Shown here one piece after another: positions 6,012-11,784 of a DNA stretch of 11,784 nt. The translations under genes and the position numbers were made by a program. The notes under the pieces were generated by a model. That model made no database searches and was not told the DNA's origin. It saw only the letters and a list, made by a program, of their open reading frames with translations. The stretch is from CAYJLF01 sp964371055 (GTDB taxonomy: Bacteria; Eisenbacteria; RBG-16-71-46; CAIMUX01): contig CAYJLF010000037.1 in the NCBI GenBank assembly GCA_964371055.1, positions 1 to 11,784 of the forward strand. Reading direction: 5' to 3'. Within the stretch, counting starts at the first letter, position 1; the number at the start of each line of letters is the position of its first letter.

Positions 6012-7040
6012 ATGTTCTGTCATCGATGCGGGACCGAGCTCGCGAGCGGCGTCCTGTTCTGCCACCAGTGCGGGCAGCCGGCCTCCGCCCTGGCGCAGTC
6101 GCCTCCGGATCAGCCTCCGTCCCCGGCTCTGGCCGCGCGGTGGTTGCCGCCGCCGGGACCGATGAGCGTCGGCCCGATCGGCGAGTACTTTCTCTCTCCG
6201 GACGAGTACCGTTCGCCCGCTGACGACTCGGCCATGCGGTCGCTGCAGTCGACCGGCGAGCTGAACCGGCTGGTGCAGACGTTCGTCGGCAAGTACGGCA
6301 AACCCTGGCTCGAGACGACCTTCCTCGGCAACGGCCTCAAGGTGGGGCCCCAGCAGCTACCGATGCTCTACCGCCTCGCGACGGAGCTGGGGGAGAAGCT
6401 CTGCCTGACGCGGCTGCCGGACATCTACGCGGTCAATCTGTTCAACACGCCGCTGGCGATCGCCCGCAGCACCCGGTCGGCCACGATCGGGACAGACGCG
6501 GAGGCGTTCGTCGTGCTGGATGCGCGACTGCTCGGTCGGCTGGCAGATCCGCGCTTGGGCATCGAGGATCTGCGGGAGGACCCGGCCTGCTTCCTGTTGG
6601 CGGCGGAACTCAGCCACGTCGCCCTCGGCCACGCCCTCTGGCTCGGGATCGCGCTGTGGCTCTCGTTGCGCGGTCCGACCGGGATCGCCGGTCTGATCAG
6701 CAGGCCCTTGATCATGCCGCTCATCTACTGGGCGCGGCAGGCGGTACTGTCAGCCGACCGCGGAGTTGTGCTCGCGACCGATCGGTACGACGCCTACCGG
6801 GCCAGCCTGGTCAGTCTGCTGGTGGCGCACCCGCGCCTCGTCCCCCTGGTCAACGTCGAGGCCTACCTTCGGCAGCTGGAAGGCCGCGAGGAGCCGATCG
6901 GGCGTTTTTTCGAGGGAGTATCGAGCACCTACCCGTATGTGTCGCGGCGACTGTCCGCGCTGGATGCCTTTGTACGCGATCCGGCGTACCCCGGGCTTCG
7001 CCAGAAGGTGAACGGGTTCGAGCGGTCTTCCGGGAGGTGA
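6012..7040 (+). CDS. Zinc-ribbon protein with degenerate M48-like peptidase domain
   Basis: This protein of 342 residues opens with a zinc ribbon (C3, C6, C17, C20; HRCG then HQCG) and a Pro/Ala-rich linker. Residues about 75-330 follow the M48 (HtpX/Ste24-like) plan: a LPDIYAV strand, the NTPLAIA segment where M48 members have NAFA, an IVL-like strand (AFVVLDARLL), the metal-site helix AELSHVALGH (198-207), hydrophobic helices (about 208-246), and the SADRG segment (247-251). The HExxH motif reads AELSH, so the first zinc-binding histidine is Ala198. In the E-x-x-A-D motif the zinc-ligand glutamate is Val245. Two of three metal ligands are gone, so this is probably a pseudopeptidase kept for binding or membrane scaffolding. 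The ATG has GGAG about 10 bases upstream. The next gene begins 5 bases after its stop, giving tight coupling. Confidence 0.85.
   Translation: MFCHRCGTELASGVLFCHQCGQPASALAQSPPDQPPSPALAARWLPPPGPMSVGPIGEYFLSPDEYRSPADDSAMRSLQSTGELNRLVQTFVGKYGKPWLETTFLGNGLKVGPQQLPMLYRLATELGEKLCLTRLPDIYAVNLFNTPLAIARSTRSATIGTDAEAFVVLDARLLGRLADPRLGIEDLREDPACFLLAAELSHVALGHALWLGIALWLSLRGPTGIAGLISRPLIMPLIYWARQAVLSADRGVVLATDRYDAYRASLVSLLVAHPRLVPLVNVEAYLRQLEGREEPIGRFFEGVSSTYPYVSRRLSALDAFVRDPAYPGLRQKVNGFERSSGR
7033..7037 (+). promoter_or_regulatory. Ribosome binding site inside the preceding gene's end
   Basis: GGAGG lies within the last codons of the M48-like gene and 8 bases before the ATG at 7046. A second ATG at 7040 overlaps the upstream stop (TGATG) but is only 2 bases from the site, so 7046 is preferred. 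The arrangement favours translational coupling. Confidence 0.6.
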
Positions 7041-7045
7041 TGAGC

Positions 7046-7579
7046 ATGCCATATTGCGTCGGATGCGGCGTTCGGGTTGACGCCGGAGTGGTCCACTGCC
7101 AGGCCTGCGCCGCCAAGGCGGCCGGCCGGCGGGTCTGCGCCCGCTGTGGCCTGGCGGCCGGGAGCGCCTCGACGAGGTTTTGTGTCGGCTGTGGCGCGCC
7201 GTTCGAGGGCGGGCCGGCCGTCAGCGCTGATCTGTCAGCGCCCGTCACGACGGTGGCTGCACCGGCGCCCGGCGGGGACGCGAAGGCCGCGGGCCTGGTG
7301 GAGGCCGCCCGGAGGGAGCGTCAGGCGGTCTACCAGAGGCTCGGCCGGTCGCTGCTGGCCGCGTGCTACCAGGGGAAGCTGCCCTATGACGTTCTGCCGA
7401 TGGAACTGCGTCGGCAAACCGAGGGCGGGATCGCGATCATCCGCCGAGGGCACGCCGTGCTGGTCCAGGCGGGGATCTGTCCTCGTTGCCTTGAACCGGC
7501 GCTCTCCGGCGAGCTTCCCGTCTGCGGGCGCTGCGGGCTGCGCGTCCCTCCGGCCGGCGCCGGCCCGGGCGGGGCGTGA
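7046..7579 (+). CDS. Soluble protein with three zinc ribbons (six CxxC pairs)
   Basis: This 177-residue protein has six CxxC knuckles: C4/C7, C18/C21, C31/C34, C46/C49, C145/C148 and C160/C163. They pair naturally into three zinc ribbons, two in tandem at the N-terminus (a double zinc ribbon) and one at the C-terminus. Between them, after a Pro/Ala linker (about 55-80), residues 82-142 form an apparently helical region (AARRERQAVYQRLG) with a short mixed domain running directly into the last ribbon. There is no signal peptide or membrane segment, so it is cytosolic. The middle part is not recognised. Such ribbons usually mediate protein or nucleic acid contact. It is coupled to the M48-like gene upstream and lies one base from the next start, so three genes probably form one translation unit. 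Confidence 0.82.
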   Translation: MPYCVGCGVRVDAGVVHCQACAAKAAGRRVCARCGLAAGSASTRFCVGCGAPFEGGPAVSADLSAPVTTVAAPAPGGDAKAAGLVEAARRERQAVYQRLGRSLLAACYQGKLPYDVLPMELRRQTEGGIAIIRRGHAVLVQAGICPRCLEPALSGELPVCGRCGLRVPPAGAGPGGA

Positions 7580-7580
7580 A

Positions 7581-8087
7581 ATGGGCGCTGCCCTGGGAGT
7601 GGTCCTGATGCTGGCGTCCGGCCTCCTCCTCGCGCGCTCGGTGCGTCGATTCCGCGCCGACTGGCGTGCGGCGGAGGTCGCGCGGGTTGCGGTCCGCCCG
7701 CGCCAGACGGTCCGGCTTCCGGCGGCTGGAGACCTCCGTCTGTTCCTGGAGGGACCCAGGCTCCGAACATGGGGCAAGCAGCTCACCTACGTGCTCGCGA
7801 ATGCTGAGACCGGCGCCCCCGTTCCGATCCAGCCTTCCTTCACAGGGACCGGGGTTCGCAGCCTGCGGCGCAGCCGGGTGGAGCGGGGACGGTTCCATCT
7901 GCCCCTGCCGGCCTCCGTCGACCTGCAGATCGGTGGCCTTGAGCCCTCCGATCCCGAGCGTTTCGAGATCGTCTTCATGCGCCCGTTCACCGAGCGGTTG
8001 CTCCGCTTCGTGCTGACGTGCGTCGGGCTGGCGATGATCCTGGTTGGAAGCCTCGTGCTCGCGATTCTCTCGCTTGCCTTGTCATAG
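7581..8087 (+). CDS. Membrane protein with beta-rich domain between two helices
   Basis: This protein of 168 residues is of no recognised family. Hydrophobic helices lie at about 3-18 and 143-167, with a central region of about 110 residues (30-140) that alternates hydrophobic and polar residues (RLFLEG, QLTYVLAN, RFHLPLP, VDLQIGG, EIVFMRPF), suggesting a beta-sandwich. Basic clusters flank the helices on the inner-domain side (SVRRFR, RPFTERLLR). By the positive-inside rule this places the central domain in the cytoplasm, where the neighbouring soluble ribbon protein would be, though this is a weak prediction. The ATG is one base after the preceding TGA, with only a weak GGGCGGGG-type site, so translation probably depends on reinitiation. 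The ORF ends just before the terminator hairpin. Confidence 0.75.
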   Translation: MGAALGVVLMLASGLLLARSVRRFRADWRAAEVARVAVRPRQTVRLPAAGDLRLFLEGPRLRTWGKQLTYVLANAETGAPVPIQPSFTGTGVRSLRRSRVERGRFHLPLPASVDLQIGGLEPSDPERFEIVFMRPFTERLLRFVLTCVGLAMILVGSLVLAILSLALS

Positions 8088-8098
8088 AAGGAGACGAA

Positions 8099-8132
8099 GA
8101 ACGGCCCCCCGGCCGAAGCCGGGAGGCCGTTC
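8099..8132 (-). terminator. Strong UUCG-loop hairpin terminator between convergent genes
   Basis: Two 15-base arms (8099-8113 and 8118-8132) enclose a 4-base loop. Read on the minus strand the loop is TTCG closed by C-G, a very stable tetraloop, and all 15 pairs form with one G-U wobble. Pyrimidine-rich sequence (TTCGTCTCCTTC) follows. On the plus strand the loop is CGAA and the same position is a C-A mismatch. It is therefore best suited to ending the subtilase transcript, with a secondary role for the zinc-ribbon cluster. It begins 12 bases after the last plus-strand stop. Confidence 0.75.
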
Positions 8133-8152
8133 GGTTCGCGGTCCGTCTCCGG

Positions 8153-8174
8153 CCGGCGGACGCGAGCCCGCCGG
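8153..8174. terminator. Secondary hairpin in the convergent gap
   Basis: CCGGCGG (8153-8159) pairs perfectly with CCGCCGG (8168-8174) around an 8-base loop. It lies between the subtilase stop and the main terminator. No T-tract follows on either strand, so it may only assist termination or protect the 3' end. Confidence 0.35.
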
Positions 8175-8203
8175 ATCCGGGGTTGAGGGCCGCTCCAGTC
8201 GCG

Positions 8204-11134
8204 CTACTTCACGATCGTCAACCGGCGGCTCTGCTCGTAGGCGCCCGCCTGCAGGCGATAGAAGTAGACACCCGCGCCCACTTCGTGCCCCGCGTCATCG
8301 AGGCCGTTCCAGACCAGCGTGTGAGCGCCGGGCGTCAGCGTGCCCTCGTGCAGGGTCCGCACCTTCCGACCGGTCGCGTCGAAGATCTCGACGCGGGCCG
8401 GCGAGGTGTTGCTCAGCTTGAAGTGGATCGACGTGAGGTCCGTGCCCGCCCGGAACGGGTTCGGACGGTTCTGCTCGAGGCCGGTGGCGACGGCGACGCC
8501 GCTCTCCGGCGCGCTCTCGGCGTTCGGCGTGAAGGTCATGATGGAGAAGTCGTCAATGGCCGCCTCGACGAGGCCGGCCGTGTTCAGATCGCACGCCTTG
8601 AAGCGGAAGGTGACCTGGGAGGTCAGCGGAACCAGGGCGCCGATGTCGACCGTGACCTTCTTCCAGGTGTTCTCGACCGACGGTACGCGCTCGACGGCGA
8701 CCCACGTGGCGCCGCCGTCATTGCTGACGTCGACCGCGAACTCGTCGTCGGTGGAGTTGCCGGCCTCGCCGTACCAGCGCCAGTAGCTGACGAAGGCCTG
8801 CTCGGACAGGCTCAGGTCGAAGACCGGGCTGCGGAGCGAAGTGCACCCGCCGTCGACGTCGGCCTCGCCGGCCGCTCCGCCGACCGGGCCGTTGCCGGTG
8901 ACGAAGCAACGGACGCCGGGGGGCGCCGTGTGGTCATCTTCGGGCTGCACGTCGACGCCGTTGTAGTTCGTTCCGACCGGGTCATCCCGGATCCAGAGAC
9001 CCAAGGTGGCGGCATCACCGGCCATGCCGAGCATCCAGTTGGTGTCGTCCTCCTCGGCGTCATAGGCGAAGAAGAGAGACGTGATGAAGAGGCTGTAGAA
9101 GCTGCCCGGCGCTCCGAGCGGGTTGACGCTGAAGCGACCGGAACCGTCGGTGGCGCGGATGTAGTAGTCGATTCGCGACCCGGCGATCTGGCCGGGAATG
9201 GTGCCGCGGTAGACGTTCCCGACCTGCGGGTTCATCGCCTGCGACTGCCAGACACCCTCGTTGACCCGGAAGTACAGGAGGGCCGAGGCGACGGTGGAGA
9301 GGTCGGTGATCGTGGCGTCGATGACGTACGGGCCGATCTCATCGGTCGTCGAGCCCGGCTGACTGACGTCGGTGATGTTCGGTCCGGCGTTGTCGGTCAG
9401 GTAGAAGTCCTGCACCAGGGAGCCATTCTGGGTCACGGTGATCTCGACCTGCGCCGGGGCGAAGCCGAGCATCGTCGCTTCCGCGTGGTAGTCGCCGGCG
9501 GCGGCCGAACCGCTGTACTCGCCGAGACCGTTCGTCGTCCAGTACGCACCAGACTCGATCAGCTCGACCCGTGCTCCCGGGATCGGAGCGTCGCCCCAAC
9601 TGGCGTTGAAGACGTGTCCGCTGATCTCGCCGAAGCCGACCGTGGCGGCGATGACGGCAGCGTGGGCGTCCACGAAGCCGCGACCGTAGGTGTTGTCGTC
9701 CCCGGCGGTTCCCTCGTCACGCGCCGTGTCGAGCATGATCTGCTTGATGGTCACGACGTCGAGGTTCGGGTTGGCCTGCCGGATCAGCGCCACGATGCCG
9801 GCGGCGTGCGGGCCGGCCATCGACGTTCCGTCCCAGCCGTCCTGGTAGCCGCCGGAGTTCACCGAGGAGTAGACGTTGACGCCGGGAGCGCAGACTTCCG
9901 GCTTGATCTTCTGATCGGCCGGAACGTTGCATCCGCTGGGACCGCGGCTGGAGAAGCTCGCGATCGTGTAGGGGAAGGACTGGCCCGACTGCGCGCTGAC
10001 CGCGCCGACCGAGAAGCAGTTGGTCAGGCTCGTCGCCCGATCGGCCGGAGAACGATGGGAGCCCGCGGTCGGACCCTCGTTGCCGGCCGACCAGCAGGTC
10101 ACGACTCCGGCCGCCTCGCAATTGTCGATCACGTTCCACCACCGGCTGTCACAGTCGGTGTAGGGCGGAGTCTGCGAGAAGCCCTCGTTGATTCCCCAAG
10201 AGTTCTGCACCACGTCGGGCACGTCGTCGATGGTGTTCGGGTTGCCGTCGGGATCGGCGAACCACTGGAACGAGGTGATGATGTCGCTGTCGAATCCCGG
10301 CGTGACGTTCTGGTTGATGGCGTTGCAGGCGATCCACTTCGCGCCCCAGGCCACGCCGATGGTGTCCTGGGTGGTGGCGCCGAGGCCGGCCATGGTGCCG
10401 GTGGTGTGCGTGCCGTGCCCGTGCGAGTCGGCCGGGAAGGTCGTGCCGCCGCCGAGGACGTCCAGCCAGCACTCCTGCCAGGGATGGGCGTTCTGGTAAC
10501 CGCGCCACCGCGTGGCGAGGGCTACGTGGTTGCCGTAGACGCCGGTGTCACAGCTTCCGATCAGCCGGCCGGTGCCGTTGTAGCCAAGCTGGTACCACAC
10601 CTCCGGGGCGCGGATGGCGCGCAGGCCCGGCGTGACGCCGATCCCGCGGGTCGGTTCGGCCTCATCCGGCTCGAGCGCGGAGGTCTGGGGGCGGCGCACC
10701 GGCTCGATCAGCTCGACCTGGAAGTTGAGCTCGACCACGTCCACGTCCGCTCGCGCTGCGATCCGGCGGATCTCCGCCGGCAGCGCGTACACCACGGCGC
10801 AGTTCGTGATCCAGTAGCTGGTGTAGCCGAGCACGCCGCCGCGCCCGAGCGCGTCGGACAGGTCGGCCTTGAGCGCATCCTGGCTGACGGTGACGGCCTG
10901 AAGCGCCTCGACCACGGCGCGATGGCGCTCAGAGCGCCCGGCCTTGGCGTAGCGAAGGTCGGCGTCCATCGCGGCAACCGGCGCCTGGTCCATCATGTGC
11001 ACGATGACGCTGATCGGCTCGTCGGCCGGAGCCTGGTCCAGGCGGACTTCCAGTTGTGGATGCAGGATCCCGGCCTGAGCGGTGGTCGCGGCGACCAGGA
11101 GCAGAGCTGCCGCCAATACGCGAGCAAACCTCAT
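8204..11134 (-). CDS. Secreted subtilisin-like (S8) serine protease with FlgD-like C-terminal domain
   Basis: This is a 976-residue precursor. Residues 1-21 are a signal peptide (basic MRFAR, hydrophobic core, predicted cleavage after AQA). Residues about 40-142 resemble an inhibitor I9-type propeptide. The S8 domain (about 180-495) has a complete site: D196 in SCDTG, H240 in SHGHGTH, oxyanion N311 in VQNSWG and S438 in GTSMAGPHAAG. Then come a carboxypeptidase-regulatory-like beta domain (about 502-582), an Ig-like segment (about 584-685), a MAM/jelly-roll-like domain (about 688-868) ending AAIDDFSIM, and a FlgD-like Ig domain (about 888-976; NRPNPF, VWNGLDDAG, GVYFYRL). The last type often directs type IX-like secretion or surface attachment; that role is inferred here. 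ATG 11134 is chosen over 11182 because AGGAGG lies 5 bases upstream and the signal peptide then starts at residue 1. It probably digests external protein. Confidence 0.95.
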   Translation of the reverse strand: MRFARVLAAALLLVAATTAQAGILHPQLEVRLDQAPADEPISVIVHMMDQAPVAAMDADLRYAKAGRSERHRAVVEALQAVTVSQDALKADLSDALGRGGVLGYTSYWITNCAVVYALPAEIRRIAARADVDVVELNFQVELIEPVRRPQTSALEPDEAEPTRGIGVTPGLRAIRAPEVWYQLGYNGTGRLIGSCDTGVYGNHVALATRWRGYQNAHPWQECWLDVLGGGTTFPADSHGHGTHTTGTMAGLGATTQDTIGVAWGAKWIACNAINQNVTPGFDSDIITSFQWFADPDGNPNTIDDVPDVVQNSWGINEGFSQTPPYTDCDSRWWNVIDNCEAAGVVTCWSAGNEGPTAGSHRSPADRATSLTNCFSVGAVSAQSGQSFPYTIASFSSRGPSGCNVPADQKIKPEVCAPGVNVYSSVNSGGYQDGWDGTSMAGPHAAGIVALIRQANPNLDVVTIKQIMLDTARDEGTAGDDNTYGRGFVDAHAAVIAATVGFGEISGHVFNASWGDAPIPGARVELIESGAYWTTNGLGEYSGSAAAGDYHAEATMLGFAPAQVEITVTQNGSLVQDFYLTDNAGPNITDVSQPGSTTDEIGPYVIDATITDLSTVASALLYFRVNEGVWQSQAMNPQVGNVYRGTIPGQIAGSRIDYYIRATDGSGRFSVNPLGAPGSFYSLFITSLFFAYDAEEDDTNWMLGMAGDAATLGLWIRDDPVGTNYNGVDVQPEDDHTAPPGVRCFVTGNGPVGGAAGEADVDGGCTSLRSPVFDLSLSEQAFVSYWRWYGEAGNSTDDEFAVDVSNDGGATWVAVERVPSVENTWKKVTVDIGALVPLTSQVTFRFKACDLNTAGLVEAAIDDFSIMTFTPNAESAPESGVAVATGLEQNRPNPFRAGTDLTSIHFKLSNTSPARVEIFDATGRKVRTLHEGTLTPGAHTLVWNGLDDAGHEVGAGVYFYRLQAGAYEQSRRLTIVK

Positions 11135-11145
11135 CTCTTCCTCCT

Positions 11146-11156
11146 CCCCTGTGGGG
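11146..11156 (-). promoter_or_regulatory. Small hairpin abutting the subtilase ribosome binding site
   Basis: On the minus strand CCCC-ACA-GGGG forms a 4-pair stem whose 3' arm directly touches the AGGAGG (11140-11145). A larger perfect stem lies further upstream at 11202-11223 (CGTCGCGG, 6-base loop, CCGCGACG). Both are in the predicted leader and could affect translation or mRNA stability. No known riboswitch pattern was recognised. Confidence 0.3.
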
Positions 11157-11301
11157 CATCGGGCGTGGGCACGGATACCCACCGTCGTCTTCCCTGAGTG
11201 GCGTCGCGGAAAACACCGCGACGAACAAGTGTCGGTGGTCGCCAGCTGCGGGGATGGCGCCCTCCGTATCTCCGGAAGCCTCCGGCGGTCATGGCGAGAA
11301 A

Positions 11302-11310
11302 ACTATAGCA
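11302..11310 (-). promoter_or_regulatory. Extended -10 promoter candidate for the subtilase gene
   Basis: The minus strand reads TGCTATAGT: a TATAAT-like hexamer with one mismatch, preceded by the TGn of extended -10 promoters. No -35 match was found at 16-18 bases, which extended -10 promoters can tolerate. Transcription would begin near 11295, giving a leader of about 160 bases. It sits in the local A/T-rich patch. Confidence 0.4.
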
Positions 11311-11466
11311 CAACTTGAAGTTAGATGGGGGCGTTAAGTTCGCTCCGGTGAACGATCGTCCGGTATGTTTCGACGGATGTGGCGCCCGAAGAAGAACCGT
11401 GGCCGGCTCTGCCGGGACCTGGATTGAGATTGCCGCCGGGGCCCTACTGGGTGAAACTGCCGGCGT

Positions 11467-11664
11467 TTCGTGTTTCGCGCGGCTGACGACCTGGGCGGGG
11501 ACCAGGCCGCGAGGACGAAAGAGGTACAGACCCGGGCCGCGCTGGCCGGCACCGCGCTTCGGCGGCCCGCCGGGCGGGCCGTTCCACGGCAGGTTTGCGT
11601 GGATCCGGAGGGCGCATGACACGATCGTTCCTGCGAGATCGAAGACTCCGACCCCGCTCCAGGA
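11467..11664 (-). pseudogene. Remnant resembling a FlgD-like C-terminal sorting domain
   Basis: In one minus-strand frame the translation includes GVGVFDLAGTIV, then PWNG with glycines, then GPGLYLFRPRG. These line up in order with VEIFDATGRKV, VWNGLDDAG and GVYFYRLQAG of the intact subtilase tail, although spacing between the blocks is irregular. The frame has a stop (TAG at 11706-11704) just upstream and no start or clear stop at the proper domain end, so it is not an intact gene. It may be the C-terminal stub of a second exported protein, cut at the possible element end at 11705. The match rests on short motifs read by eye and could be chance. Confidence 0.35.
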
Positions 11665-11704
11665 CGACCGGACGCGGGCGACCGAAGGGTGGAGAGGCGA
11701 GTCC

Positions 11705-11784
11705 TAGCAGGGTGCTGAAAAACTGGGCCAGCCGCGTTCGGAGCGCCGATCGGTCAGATGCGAGGCGCGCCGACGAAGTCGATG
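11705..11784. mobile_element. Possible insertion-sequence or interspersed-repeat end
   Basis: From TAGCAGGGTGCTGAAAAACT onward the sequence changes character, with a short A-run in GC-rich DNA. The GGGTGCTGAAAAA motif resembles ends I associate with insertion sequences or interspersed repeats in other GC-rich genomes, but no transposase is visible before the window ends, and no direct repeats can be checked. The adjacent truncated domain remnant fits an insertion. This is a weak call. Confidence 0.22.

Larger units (their letters stand above)
11135..11784. other. Region without an intact gene
   Basis: Upstream of the subtilase no convincing intact gene was found. The part up to about 11310 holds the leader and promoter of the protease. 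11295-11345 is a locally A/T-rich patch in otherwise GC-rich DNA. 11346-11466 shows nothing recognisable. 11467-11664 resembles a decayed protein domain, and from 11705 there may be an element end. Open frames of 130 and 163 codons cross the area on the two strands but have Arg/Pro-rich low-complexity translations and no good ribosome binding sites. Confidence 0.5.

Noticed and set aside
8018..11197. A 1059-codon open frame on the plus strand opposite the subtilase gene
   Set aside because: It is a mirror of GC-rich codon use in the real gene. The translation is Val/Gly/Asp/Arg-rich without domains, it has no proper ribosome binding site, and the minus strand has a complete catalytic protease with a signal peptide.
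1..11784. CRISPR arrays, tRNA or rRNA genes, phage or toxin-antitoxin genes
   Set aside because: No regularly spaced repeats, cloverleaf arms, rRNA-like stretches or phage-type genes were seen on either strand. This is a reading by eye.

Overview
This is a GC-rich bacterial window. Most genes are short-spaced or overlapping, start at ATG, GTG or TTG, and have GC-rich purine ribosome binding sites. The best clue to origin is the secreted subtilase at 8204-11134. It ends in a FlgD-like Ig domain of the type used as a C-terminal sorting or anchoring domain in high-GC relatives of the FCB group (for example Eisenbacteria or Krumholzibacteria). That placement is an inference from one protein. Nothing here is a ribosomal marker.

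Layout. 1-198 may hold the tail of an incomplete plus-strand gene. 206-1096 (minus) is a CheY-like response regulator with a coiled-coil tail. 1201-1803 and 1800-2795 (minus) are a translationally coupled pair: a rhomboid protease with a GYF-like N-terminal domain, followed by a zinc-ribbon NUDIX hydrolase. Diverging from them, 2869-3588 (plus) is a NadR/AAA_28-type P-loop protein. It is followed after 13 bases by a four-helix SMR-like transporter (3602-3970, TTG start) whose key membrane glutamate is replaced by asparagine. A small three-helix membrane protein (3984-4259, minus) converges on it.

The central block, 4458-8087 (plus), is the most unusual part. It has five collinear genes. The first is a very acidic protein with thrombospondin type 3-like calcium repeats but no signal peptide. 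Then come a zinc-ribbon TM2-domain membrane protein, a zinc-ribbon protein fused to an M48-peptidase-like domain that has lost two zinc ligands, a soluble protein with six CxxC pairs (three zinc ribbons), and a membrane-anchored beta-rich protein. The last three are overlapping or abutting and look co-translated. I propose a membrane-associated zinc-ribbon assembly built around a pseudopeptidase. Its function cannot be read from the sequence.

The block ends at a strong hairpin terminator that works best for the opposing minus-strand gene, the large secreted subtilase (8204-11134). That gene has an extended -10 promoter candidate about 170 bases upstream and a structured leader. The last 480 bases hold no intact gene. 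They contain a minus-strand remnant resembling a FlgD-like C-terminal domain, cut off at a stop codon next to a possible insertion-sequence end at 11705.
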